DNA of 40,236 bases. Origin: Vulcanimicrobiota bacterium (GTDB lineage Bacteria; Vulcanimicrobiota; Vulcanimicrobiia; Vulcanimicrobiales; Vulcanimicrobiaceae). How positions within the stretch are numbered: the first letter of the stretch is position 1; the number at the start of each line of letters is the position of its first letter. A program made the translations under genes and the position numbers. The notes under the pieces were generated by a model that was not told the DNA's origin, ran no database searches, and saw only the letters and a program-made list of their open reading frames with translations. This document shows positions 24,269 to 33,187 of the stretch, piece after piece. Location: NCBI GenBank assembly GCA_013036315.1, contig JAAXMC010000053.1, forward strand, positions 1 through 40,236, read 5' to 3'.

Positions 24269-26875
24269 ATGACAAATTCGCTCAGCGTTCGCCTGCTGCT
24301 CGTGCGCATGTGCCTGCTCGTGGTCCTTGCGGGCGCGGTGATCGCGCTGGACGGGCTTTCCTCACGCAACGACTATTCAGTCACGGGCATTACGTACGAT
24401 TCGGCGACGGGCGCGCCGTTTGAGATTCAGACGCCCGTGGACCTTCCCCGTTATTTCGATCTGCGTTTCAATGCGCTTGTGAACGATGCCAATTACGGCA
24501 GTCTCTTGCAGGCTTCAGGGCAATCGGGGTCTACTCTGCGGCTCGAGGTCGATCCGCCGCGACGCCTAGTTTTGACACTTTTCGGAATCGATGAGTCGCC
24601 CATTACACTTTCCGACACTTTTTCGTTGCGCAGATGGCACCATATTGCCATCAGCGGCATGCGCGATGGTCGCTTCGACGTTGCAATCGACGGCGCCGTA
24701 ACCGCATTCGAGATCTCGTCGATTCACCAGCTACAATCGTCGGCCGAAATCGGCTCCAAGGATCTTGGCTTCCACTTTGGGAGGCTGGAGATCGGTGCGG
24801 ACTTCCTACATACCCGACTGTTGAACGGAAAAATCGCAAACCTATCTCTTCGCAGCATGTACGTAAGAGCGTTGCCCCTGCCGCTCGCCGTAACTGCGGA
24901 CGCGCTCGTTGCGGCTGCGGCGCTGTGGCTCCTGTGGCCATGGTTGCGTCGACTTCGCAGGCCGGAAGTATCCAGCGCCGAGCTGTTTGTTCTTGTCGTT
25001 CTAGTTGCCAGTGTCGGCGTGGGGTTTGCCGTAAACGGTCTCGGCGTGCCGGGAGGCCAGTGGGCGATATTGCTGGCGATGGGAGCTGGAACGATCTTAG
25101 GCGCTGCACTCGTGGGGCGCTTTCGGCTACCGCAGCTACCTGAAAATGCAGCCGCCCTAGCGGCGCCCTGCCTCGCGATTCTTGTTGCGGCATCGTTGCT
25201 CACGCTTCCGAATTATGGCGCGACGGTCAGGATGTTCGAGCGCTGGCCGCTTGCCTCAATGTTTGCCGTGATGCTTGCAGTGTGCGTGGCTGCCATCGTT
25301 TTGGACGCATCGTCTCGCCACTCGACTCCTTCGCGAATGTGGCGCTGGTTTGCGTGGCTTCCGTACGTGCTCTTCGCACTGCTAGCGCTTCGAACCGACT
25401 CGGTTTTCGCCCCGATTAACGCGCTGCACTGGGAGTACGTCGTGGGCCCGATCCGCGCGCTCCACCAGGGCGGCTGGCTGCTCTGGGACGTGCCATCGCA
25501 ATACGGGTTTCTCGATATCCTGATCCCGGCGTTTTTGCCCATTCGCCCGGCGGTAGACGCCTTTTATTGGTTCCAAGCCGTGGCTCTTTTCGCGGCCGCT
25601 GCAACCTTCTATCGAACCCTTTATACGGTCCTCGGTGTTAACGTGCTCGCCGCGGGCGCTTTAGTAGCCGCGTTCCTCTTCTTGGCTGATCCCTTGCTCA
25701 TCGGACCGACGCCGTATCCATCGATGAGCGCTGTGCGCTTCCTATGGTGTTACATTCTTCTCGCAATTGCGGTAACGAATATCCTAGGGGCGCGGCCCTC
25801 GATGTCGAGATACATTCGCTCCGGTACCATTCCCTGGATCGCCGGGCTGCTCTGGTCGGCTGAGAGCGCTATCTACGTGACGGTAATTTTTTTCACGCCG
25901 TTATTCGTCAGGCTCTTTCTGCGCCGGCAAGAGGCGACTTCGCCTCGAGAAGCGCTGAGCGCCGCCGTCAAACTTCTAAAGCTCCCCATTCTCTGCGCGC
26001 TGGCCGCGTTTGGCATAGTGGAAGCGTGCTACTTTGTCGCGCTGGGACACGGCCCGGACTGGTCAATGTTTATAGCGTACAGCCGTTCGTACGGTGGAGG
26101 ATATGGTGCGCGCCCTATTCCGTTATATGGTCCCATTTGGACAATAGCGGCGATCCTATTCGGCGGCGCTGCAACGTTCCTCGCGCTGCGGCGTAAGGGC
26201 GCGGAAGGCCGCGGGTATGCGACCGCGGCGGCGATGGCATTAGTCTGGATCATTTCGTCGTACTACGTCGGGCGAGCGTATCCGATCGCTGTGACGATGC
26301 TCTCTCCGCTGTACGTGTTCGCTGTTTTTGCAATCGTTCGATCGGGCTCGGTCCTTGACAGAATTTCTATCCAAGCCGCGATGGCCTTACCGCTCGTGGC
26401 TCTTGGGCTCGTTTCGGCTTTTTGGAATGCCGAGAGTCCGGCCGTGGCGAAGAATTTATTGACCCCAAATGTCCATGCCTGGACGCGGCTCCCAGAGGCT
26501 AGTCTTGAACTTGAATCGCTGCTTCGGAATGCCCACGTTACCCTGTTGACGCCGGTCGTCTACTACGATACCTGGATTGCGATGCCACGTGCTGCAGATG
26601 GACCTTATGAGCAGAATTGGCTGCCAACGCCACTTGAGGATCTCGATGAGCCAATACCAACGGCCATGCGCGATGAAATCGTGGCGCGTTTCGTGATGCG
26701 CCATCATTTATCGGGTTATCTCGTGCAGGCGACAAACGGAAGCAACGTACCCGAAACCGCCCAGTCGTGGATATCTCTTCTCTCGCGGTTTTACACTGTC
26801 AGGGAGGTCGCACATAGTCAAGACTATCGCCTTTTGCAATTCTCGTTGCGCGCGGCTTCCGGCGGCGCTCAATGA
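24269..26875 (+). CDS. LamG-like domain fused to a giant GT-C-like membrane protein (WLLWD-PSQYGF family)
   Basis: An 868-residue protein with two parts. Residues 1-25 are a membrane anchor and about 30-205 are a LamG-like domain (LRLEVD, RRWHHIAISG, NGKIANLSLR), which corresponds to the separate protein encoded just upstream. Then come about 14 hydrophobic segments with WLLWDVPSQYGFLDIL from Trp403, shared with the 753-residue protein at 17228-19489, and a soluble C-terminal tail. The fusion shows that the LamG domain and the membrane core work together. GT-C glycosyltransferase activity with a polyprenyl-linked donor is the best guess, from topology only. The ATG is preceded by GGAAG. The stop overlaps the next gene as ATGA. 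Confidence 0.75.
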   Translation: MTNSLSVRLLLVRMCLLVVLAGAVIALDGLSSRNDYSVTGITYDSATGAPFEIQTPVDLPRYFDLRFNALVNDANYGSLLQASGQSGSTLRLEVDPPRRLVLTLFGIDESPITLSDTFSLRRWHHIAISGMRDGRFDVAIDGAVTAFEISSIHQLQSSAEIGSKDLGFHFGRLEIGADFLHTRLLNGKIANLSLRSMYVRALPLPLAVTADALVAAAALWLLWPWLRRLRRPEVSSAELFVLVVLVASVGVGFAVNGLGVPGGQWAILLAMGAGTILGAALVGRFRLPQLPENAAALAAPCLAILVAASLLTLPNYGATVRMFERWPLASMFAVMLAVCVAAIVLDASSRHSTPSRMWRWFAWLPYVLFALLALRTDSVFAPINALHWEYVVGPIRALHQGGWLLWDVPSQYGFLDILIPAFLPIRPAVDAFYWFQAVALFAAAATFYRTLYTVLGVNVLAAGALVAAFLFLADPLLIGPTPYPSMSAVRFLWCYILLAIAVTNILGARPSMSRYIRSGTIPWIAGLLWSAESAIYVTVIFFTPLFVRLFLRRQEATSPREALSAAVKLLKLPILCALAAFGIVEACYFVALGHGPDWSMFIAYSRSYGGGYGARPIPLYGPIWTIAAILFGGAATFLALRRKGAEGRGYATAAAMALVWIISSYYVGRAYPIAVTMLSPLYVFAVFAIVRSGSVLDRISIQAAMALPLVALGLVSAFWNAESPAVAKNLLTPNVHAWTRLPEASLELESLLRNAHVTLLTPVVYYDTWIAMPRAADGPYEQNWLPTPLEDLDEPIPTAMRDEIVARFVMRHHLSGYLVQATNGSNVPETAQSWISLLSRFYTVREVAHSQDYRLLQFSLRAASGGAQ

Positions 26876-28800
26876 GCGGACCGTCTTTGGCATGGCGAGC
26901 GTTCGGCGCACGTGCCTTGCCGTATCTGGCCTGCGCCCTCCCGATCGCACTCTATCAGGCCCTTTACGTGAACGGGTTCTACGCTGTCACCGAAGGGTGG
27001 TTCTCCGAGTACGCCCGCCTCATTCGAACCGGGGCCGTTCCATACCGTGATTTTTCGCTGATACTTACCCCGCTCTATCCGATGCAATTGGCTGTTTTCC
27101 AAACTTTTTTTGGTGAAGGTCTCTTTGCTCTGCACATCCTAGGCATCTTCGTCACCTGCGCGATCGCGTTAGCGCTTCTCGATCTTCTGCGTAATTTTTT
27201 CAACCCTTGGACGAGTGCGTTTGCGGCCGCCGTCGGCGTGGTCTACTACGAATCCGGAGTTGCCTTCTTCGGCTACGATTTCACGCAATTTGTCACGCTG
27301 TACCTACTTCTCGCGACGGTACTATTGGTTCGCTCGCTAAGGCCCGTTCCGGCAACCGGCAGCGAGTCCAAAGCGCTCTGGCTGTGCGCGTGCGCGGGCC
27401 TGTTCCTAGCGCTCGCATTGCTCATAAAACAGTCGAACGGTGCGATCGCCGGCCTGATAGTTGGTCTGTCGAGCATCGTTGTGGCGGCAGCGATGTACCG
27501 GCCGCGTGCCGTGCTGTTGCGCACTGCCGCGTTGGCCGGCGGATTTTTCTTGCCGATCGCCGCTGTGTTGCTTTACCTGACTGTTACGGGAGCGTTTGCG
27601 CCATTTTTGGCAGATGTGTTCGTTGGCGCTGCCAGGGCCAAGGGTGGACTCAATGTATTCGCTTGGACCGGGCATTACTATCTCGATCCTCCCGGCATTG
27701 TGTTCCATGCGCTAACAGCCCTTATGAGGCTCGCAGAGCTTCTCGTCGCTATGCTGTTGGTTGCGGTAGCGGTAGAAGGAGCAGCGGCTCTTTCACAGCG
27801 GCGGCGGTTAAATCGTGCGCAGTTGCGTGCGGCCTTGCGCCGACTCGTCGGATTCTCTCACGCACCAGCGTCCGGTCAGGCGCTGTTCATATCAAGCATC
27901 GCGTTGGCCGTGCTCTGCGTTCTTATCTTCGCAGTCGCTCACGGCGATTATTCCATGGATTGCAACGCGCTGAATTGCATCGGCGGGATGGTCGTGGAGT
28001 CGGCATACGTGTGGTCAGTTAATTTCTATCTGATCGGATTTGCGGTAGCCTTGGTTCTCTTGTTGCGGTCCAGGCGTCAGGGCGCGGCCCGGTTCTGCGT
28101 TGTGGCGGCGCTTGGCATTGGGCTTACGTTCGGCAACGGGGCGTCGGCCGGTCTCTCCGAGATTAGCATGTTCCTCGGCATCGCAATACTTTTCGCGTTT
28201 CTGATCGACATGTGGGTCACGTACTTATTCCCGGCCTTCCTGCCGGTCGCCGTAGCTCTCTCGTTCTGCGTTTTCTTCGTTGAAGCAAAATTCAAAGCGC
28301 CATATGCCTGGTGGCAGGTCGCATCATCCCCAGTGCGCACCACCGAATGCGCAGATGCCGGCGGCGCTCTCCGCGGCCTGTGCATGCCGCCTGACGATTA
28401 CGCCTCAATTGTCGGGATCGAGAACGCCATCCTTAAGAACAGCTCCGCCGGCGAGGAGATCTACGTTTATCCGCACATGCCGATCTTCTATCTCCTGACA
28501 AGCCGCCGTCCATTTGACAACGCGGTTGTCAGTTGGTTCGATTTCACTAGCGATCAACTTGCGGACGACGTGAGCCGGCGTTTGCGCACCAGCCCGCCGT
28601 CGGTGATCATCATGGCCGAAATACCCAATAGTGTTCTGACCGCTCACGAGCATCTTTTTCGCAACGACAAGCCGCTGCCCCAGCGAAGGATCCTCGCGTC
28701 GATTGCCGCTCTGAAATCGAGCGGGCTGATACGGCGCATCGATCATGTGGAAAATCTAAACGGTCTGACGATCGACGTGTATAAGCGGGTCACCCAATGA
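26872..28800 (+). CDS. GT-C-type membrane glycosyltransferase-like protein
   Basis: A 642-residue protein with about 13 hydrophobic segments and a soluble C-terminal 150 residues. The first extracytoplasmic loop reads YAVTEGWFSEYARLIRTGAVPYRDF; an acidic residue followed by a segment of the form GxxPYRDF is common in GT-C enzymes of the ArnT/PMT type (GT39/GT83 style), which move a sugar from a polyprenyl-phosphate carrier. It starts within the stop of the LamG fusion gene (ATGA) and ends six bases before the convergent GT87 gene, so it is the last member of the 23385-28800 operon. Acceptor and donor are unknown. Confidence 0.72.
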   Translation: MSGPSLAWRAFGARALPYLACALPIALYQALYVNGFYAVTEGWFSEYARLIRTGAVPYRDFSLILTPLYPMQLAVFQTFFGEGLFALHILGIFVTCAIALALLDLLRNFFNPWTSAFAAAVGVVYYESGVAFFGYDFTQFVTLYLLLATVLLVRSLRPVPATGSESKALWLCACAGLFLALALLIKQSNGAIAGLIVGLSSIVVAAAMYRPRAVLLRTAALAGGFFLPIAAVLLYLTVTGAFAPFLADVFVGAARAKGGLNVFAWTGHYYLDPPGIVFHALTALMRLAELLVAMLLVAVAVEGAAALSQRRRLNRAQLRAALRRLVGFSHAPASGQALFISSIALAVLCVLIFAVAHGDYSMDCNALNCIGGMVVESAYVWSVNFYLIGFAVALVLLLRSRRQGAARFCVVAALGIGLTFGNGASAGLSEISMFLGIAILFAFLIDMWVTYLFPAFLPVAVALSFCVFFVEAKFKAPYAWWQVASSPVRTTECADAGGALRGLCMPPDDYASIVGIENAILKNSSAGEEIYVYPHMPIFYLLTSRRPFDNAVVSWFDFTSDQLADDVSRRLRTSPPSVIIMAEIPNSVLTAHEHLFRNDKPLPQRRILASIAALKSSGLIRRIDHVENLNGLTIDVYKRVTQ

Positions 28801-28806
28801 GCGGTC

Positions 28807-30090
28807 TCAACCCGTCACGTGGGATCCCGCAAGCTTGCGCGACGCATCCCGTTCACGCATGTCGCCCGATGCGCCGGCTTTGGTCCGCGCAAATCCCGAC
28901 CAGATAATCGTTGCCAGCATTGCGATCATAACGAGTGGATTGATCACGGTGTTCATCGATCCGTAAACATCGCCCCACAAGTCGCTATAGAGCGCTGCTT
29001 TGGGGATCAACAGCAACGAGAACATAATAATGAAGGTCAGGTCGAGGCGCCATTCACCGGGCTCCGCCCGGTGGTTGATGAACAGGTACAAAGGAATCAG
29101 AAAATACATTAACTTGTAATCCGTCGAGGTGAAGGGCAAAAGGCACATTGCGATTGTAAGGACTGCGACCCGCCTCCAAAGAATTTTTTCTACAAAGGTT
29201 ACATACGCCGCGGCGGCAAGAAAGCAAGCCGCAGCGAAGACCATGTACGGCCACAAGATCTTCGAAGTACCCGGATAGTATGGCCCAGCAACAGCTTGCC
29301 ACGCGTTCAAGAGGCTATGTCCAAAATGCATTCCGGAAACCGAAAATATCATCAAAGCCGAATACATCCCGAGACTCTCGTGGAGGCGGTGTAGGTACCC
29401 GGGGAGCTGGCCCGGGCCAAAAAAGCCGCCGTCAAAGATTAAGAGCGGCAGAAACGACAACGCGATTGCAAGCGCGATGCAGGCCGCAAGGTCGCGCCAA
29501 CGCCGGTCCCTGACGTATAAGACTAGGAAGACGGCCGGAAAGAGTTTCATCGAAGCCGCGGCCGCAAGGCAAAACGCAGCGGGCGCCCAATCGCCACGCC
29601 TATATAAGAATATAAAAAGGCAAACGAAAACGAATACGATGCCCTCGAGGTTGAGGGTCGTGATCTCGAAAAGGAGCGGATAACTCATCAAGACAATGAT
29701 TGCCGCGTCACGAATCGACGTCACGACGTTGTCCGTTTTAACGTTAAAGAACGTGTAGATCAGCGTAAACGACGTGACGAACGCGGCAAACACCAACGCG
29801 GATACTATCGTGGGCGAAAAGATTGCAAAGGGCGCCAAAAAGAGAAACGTACCCGGAAAATACGCCATCCCGTACCCCACGTTGTTGAATTGACCGTGAC
29901 GCCAAGCTTCTGCGGATCCAAAATAGTCACCGAAAAGGCCGTTGACCAAGAACGTGTTGTGCGGATAGGCTGCGTGAGCCCAGAAGGTCCAGTAGTAGTA
30001 GAGACAGCAGTTCGCCAGGAACGCAACGACGATGACAGTCGTGACCAACCCAATCTTGCCTTCGCGCGAGACTACTAAATTTCTAAGCAT
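28807..30090 (-). CDS. GT87-family (DUF2029, PimE-like) polyprenyl-phosphate glycosyltransferase
   Basis: A 427-residue membrane protein with about ten helices. The first loop after helix 1 (NGLFGDYFGSAEAWRHG) carries the early Asp expected in this GT-C family, and the order of short helices with RRGDWAPAAFCLAAAASMKLFPAVFLVLYVRDRRWRDL in the middle is highly typical of GT87 (the K-x-x-P motif with flanking Arg). Known members are mycobacterial mannosyltransferases such as PimE that use polyprenyl-phosphate mannose on the outer face of the membrane. Here the GT2 protein at 33188-34183 could make the donor. It is the last gene of the minus-strand operon, 30 bases after the LamG gene. Confidence 0.82.
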   Translation of the reverse strand: MLRNLVVSREGKIGLVTTVIVVAFLANCCLYYYWTFWAHAAYPHNTFLVNGLFGDYFGSAEAWRHGQFNNVGYGMAYFPGTFLFLAPFAIFSPTIVSALVFAAFVTSFTLIYTFFNVKTDNVVTSIRDAAIIVLMSYPLLFEITTLNLEGIVFVFVCLFIFLYRRGDWAPAAFCLAAAASMKLFPAVFLVLYVRDRRWRDLAACIALAIALSFLPLLIFDGGFFGPGQLPGYLHRLHESLGMYSALMIFSVSGMHFGHSLLNAWQAVAGPYYPGTSKILWPYMVFAAACFLAAAAYVTFVEKILWRRVAVLTIAMCLLPFTSTDYKLMYFLIPLYLFINHRAEPGEWRLDLTFIIMFSLLLIPKAALYSDLWGDVYGSMNTVINPLVMIAMLATIIWSGFARTKAGASGDMRERDASRKLAGSHVTG

Positions 30091-30120
30091 ACTGGAGATC
30101 TCCGGCTCCGGATTCAGGGA

Positions 30121-30852
30121 TTATTCCGGGTTTGGGTCATCCGTAACCGATGCATTGTCAGCATCTGAAATCTCTCTACGTTTGCCTAAACCGCTCAGAA
30201 GAAATAAGAAAACGAGAGCGCCGATAATAAATATCGCACGCAAGGCTGTAACTGTCCCAGCGCTTGAATTCTGCCTTATCAGTTGATAAGAAATCGAAGC
30301 ATCCTTTATTTGGCCGTAAAACGGGCGCGTTGTATCGAAGCCTGCTCCAATCTCAACATCCGAAATGTCATACGCTAAATCCGGAGCCATTTCACTGGCG
30401 TTCAGCTGGCCGTCGAAGTATATGGTGATGTGATTCTGCGGATCGATCTTGATGCTCAATTTGTGCCAGCGATTGAGCCGAAAATTACTTGTAAGAAGAT
30501 AAGGCCTGTACCCGCTGTCATTTTTGGCGTGCGCGATAAGCACCAGATTGCTCGGCTTTGAAAGTTCGAGTCGCAGTCCTTTGTTCAGGGGCGCCGTTTG
30601 GAAGAAGTTGTCGTACTTATGTATTGAAGATGCCTCAACGCTCATCGTCAGATCGATGCTTTTTAAATCGCTGGATGCATCTTCCGCATGCAGATAGATG
30701 CGCTTTGCGCCAACCGCGCCGTTGTAGTTGATGTTGCCAATCTGGAACGACTTGAAAGCCCTGTATTGAATGGCGTTTGCAAAAAGAAATGTGGCTAGTA
30801 AAGCAACAAGGCATCCGGCGAGTAAGACGGCGTAGAGTGTGCTTCTCTTCAT
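30121..30852 (-). CDS. LamG-like domain protein with two membrane anchors (paralog)
   Basis: A 243-residue protein built like the one at 23385-24230: N-terminal hydrophobic segment, extracytoplasmic LamG-like domain and a second helix near the C-terminus. The two share FFQTAPLNKGLRLELSKP, AYDIS, and GAGFDTTRPFYGQIKDASIS with few changes, so they come from one duplication. The C-terminal tail is short (about 20 acidic residues), unlike the extended tail of its relative. It lies 12 bases after the 717-residue membrane protein and before the GT87 gene, again next to GT-C-type proteins. Sugar binding is inferred from the fold only. Base composition is lower in G+C than most of the window. Confidence 0.75.
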   Translation of the reverse strand: MKRSTLYAVLLAGCLVALLATFLFANAIQYRAFKSFQIGNINYNGAVGAKRIYLHAEDASSDLKSIDLTMSVEASSIHKYDNFFQTAPLNKGLRLELSKPSNLVLIAHAKNDSGYRPYLLTSNFRLNRWHKLSIKIDPQNHITIYFDGQLNASEMAPDLAYDISDVEIGAGFDTTRPFYGQIKDASISYQLIRQNSSAGTVTALRAIFIIGALVFLFLLSGLGKRREISDADNASVTDDPNPE

Positions 30853-30864
30853 TTTACTTCAACC

Positions 30865-33018
30865 TTATTGGGCGGAAAGGTACTTGAGCCCGAAAGTATA
30901 GTCGCATTGCGATCCCGGTAGATCGGGCCAGTCTCCATTGTCATTGATGTTCAAAGTACTAAGCGTGTAGCGCTTGGCCTCCTTTGTACATATGTCCTTC
31001 AGTTTTTCTCCCGTGCTCAGGAGAACGTAGGAATCGTTCATGTAAGCAATTTGCTTACTGAATCGATGAATAAAACAGGTTCGGCAAAGCAGGTCGTCGC
31101 TTCTAAAGATTACGCCAACCGGCGCCTCAAGGTAAGGCGCGATGTATTTTTCTGCGTCATTTTCGTTAACCAGGTTCATCGATATTATGGGAACTAACAT
31201 CAGGTCGGCTATTGACGGCTGCCGGCGAGGCACGAGAAGAGCCAAGTCATTGAATTGACGGGCGCCGTTCGTGTATTTGTACATGGAAAACATATCGGCG
31301 TTGACGTAGCCGCTTTGAGCCAGGTATTGGCTTATGTAGACCACGCCGGTTACCGCCACGGTAATAAGCGCCGCGGCCCCCGCGTACGTGGCTACGGATT
31401 GACCTCTGGTCGCAACATAGCGGCCAAATCGCTTCCCAAGACCGCCGCGTTGTCTTAGAGAGTCGCCCAAGTTTGTAAAGAAGCGCTTGTCCTGAGTTAG
31501 CCGGTACAATGCGCTGAAGACCACGCAGACGAGCAATGGCGTGAGCATGATATAGATCTTCATGTACGGATAATTTAGGATATGATCCATAAGATTCATC
31601 TTGAGATATGCTGCGAGTATGATCGCCGGGGGCGCGATCCAGAAGCTGCTGTCAAGGTCTCGAGTTCTTAGCATAAAGCGAACAAAAACTGCAGCCAAAA
31701 GAATCGAGAGGACGATGCTGATCACTTCATTTGGCAGCGAGCGCTGGAGTAATACATACCAAGGCGGATGGTACATATTAAGAAACCCGAGAATCTCAGC
31801 GAAGGACCCCCAATGGGGTTGCCAAAACCCTGCGACGGATAAACGCCGCAGGTTCGCGATCGTGTAGAAGAGCCATTGGTTGCTAAAGGGCAACACGGCA
31901 ATAAAACCGCCGAGAAATCCCAGGCCGGCGTAGACGAGCGACGTCCTGTCGATCCGCCGGTAAAAAACGAGATCGAGTAGACTTACGACGACGACGAAAG
32001 CGACGAGAAGCACCAACGCTTCATTGTATGCGCTGTACATGAACGCAACTAGAAGTATGAAGAGGAGAAGCGACTTTATGAACGCTGAGGAAATCCGCAG
32101 GCCTTTCCCGCTGGTGGCACTTCGCGCGCGTAAATATAGTATCAGCGTTAGCGTGAAGTAGGGCAACGTAAAAATCTGGGTCAGTTGACCTTCGTAATAC
32201 ACATTTATTAGATTGCAATTGAGCGCCAGAACGCTCATAACGGCGAAAGAAGGGCCGCTCGGCAGCCTGAAATAATCGCGGAGAATTCGGAAAGCAAGGA
32301 CGAGCATGAGAGCGTAGCTGAAAACATCAAGCAAGAACTCAACCTTGTAGACGTGTGTACTCCCCGTCAGGAATGTGAGAGCTGCTAGTGTCCCCGGGAA
32401 TCCCCAACGGTAGGCCTTTAGCAGAAATTCACTGTCCACATAGGTTTGAAAATTAAGCGCCCTCAAGTTCTGCGCTTTCGCCTTGCTCATGTCCGCGGTG
32501 TTCAGTTGGGCGAGCAGAGTGACGCGTATTTTATTGAGCGTGCCTCCCTCAAGCAGATATTGCGCAGTTTCAGCATATCCGACCTGATCGATTCCGTATC
32601 GGTAAGGAGTGGTCGGCATGCCCGCGCGAACCGCCGGAGCCATCACGACGGCTAGGAGTACTGCGAAAAGCCCGGCCTTGGCTGACAAAGAAATCCAGGT
32701 CTTCGTCGGGGTCCTTAATATCCGGCGGATCTGCGCAGTAAAGGCGAATTGGCGCAGGGATTCGTCCAGCAACACGGCCGCGATTAGTGTGGCGAGTCCG
32801 ACCACTGCCGAGACGTAGAGCGAATCGACAACCGGAACCGACAGGTAGATCAGGTATGCGCTAACGATAGTCAACTGCAGTAAGCCTAATCCCGGAATGA
32901 AAACCAGCCCGAACGAGGCCTGTTTAAGAAAACCGGGCGTCAGCAGGCGATATAGACCAAAGCCCGTTAGAAACGAGAATAGATAGATAACGATAAGATC
33001 TGCGAGGATGTCGAACAC
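30865..33018 (-). CDS. Large polytopic membrane protein, probable GT-C-type glycosyltransferase
   Basis: A 717-residue protein with about 14 hydrophobic segments and a soluble C-terminal domain of about 150 residues with paired Cys (CRTC, and Cys near the end). A long loop after residue 125 reads PYRYGIDQVGYAETAQYLLEG, a position and style (acidic residue, then Tyr-Ala) seen in GT-C first loops. I do not recognise a named family, and it lacks the WLLWD motif. The start is GTG at 33018 without an obvious ribosome site. The gene is visibly A+T-richer than the rest of the window (one 60-base line, 31021-31080, has 22 G+C, against 37 for 13261-13320), which may mean recent acquisition. Confidence 0.68.
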   Translation of the reverse strand: MFDILADLIVIYLFSFLTGFGLYRLLTPGFLKQASFGLVFIPGLGLLQLTIVSAYLIYLSVPVVDSLYVSAVVGLATLIAAVLLDESLRQFAFTAQIRRILRTPTKTWISLSAKAGLFAVLLAVVMAPAVRAGMPTTPYRYGIDQVGYAETAQYLLEGGTLNKIRVTLLAQLNTADMSKAKAQNLRALNFQTYVDSEFLLKAYRWGFPGTLAALTFLTGSTHVYKVEFLLDVFSYALMLVLAFRILRDYFRLPSGPSFAVMSVLALNCNLINVYYEGQLTQIFTLPYFTLTLILYLRARSATSGKGLRISSAFIKSLLLFILLVAFMYSAYNEALVLLVAFVVVVSLLDLVFYRRIDRTSLVYAGLGFLGGFIAVLPFSNQWLFYTIANLRRLSVAGFWQPHWGSFAEILGFLNMYHPPWYVLLQRSLPNEVISIVLSILLAAVFVRFMLRTRDLDSSFWIAPPAIILAAYLKMNLMDHILNYPYMKIYIMLTPLLVCVVFSALYRLTQDKRFFTNLGDSLRQRGGLGKRFGRYVATRGQSVATYAGAAALITVAVTGVVYISQYLAQSGYVNADMFSMYKYTNGARQFNDLALLVPRRQPSIADLMLVPIISMNLVNENDAEKYIAPYLEAPVGVIFRSDDLLCRTCFIHRFSKQIAYMNDSYVLLSTGEKLKDICTKEAKRYTLSTLNINDNGDWPDLPGSQCDYTFGLKYLSAQ

Positions 33019-33052
33019 GGTCAGGTCTTTACGCCACGCACGTCATTGAAAG

Positions 33053-33086
33053 AAAAAAAAACCCATACGATCGTGAGGCCATGGTT
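33053..33086 (-). terminator. Possible weak terminator downstream of the GT2 gene
   Basis: On the minus strand, AACCAT pairs with ATGGGTT (one bulged G) around a long loop and runs straight into nine T (complement of A at 33053-33061). It lies about 100 bases after the GT2 stop and about 35 before the next gene. The stem is weak, so termination would be partial at best. Confidence 0.35.
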
Positions 33087-33187
33087 ATTTCAGCCACTGC
33101 CAAAAATTTCCGCAGCCTAATAGTGCGGTCCTTCATCCTAACACCGCGTTTACGAAGCGTTAAGGAGGCTATATATCGTCGACAGCG

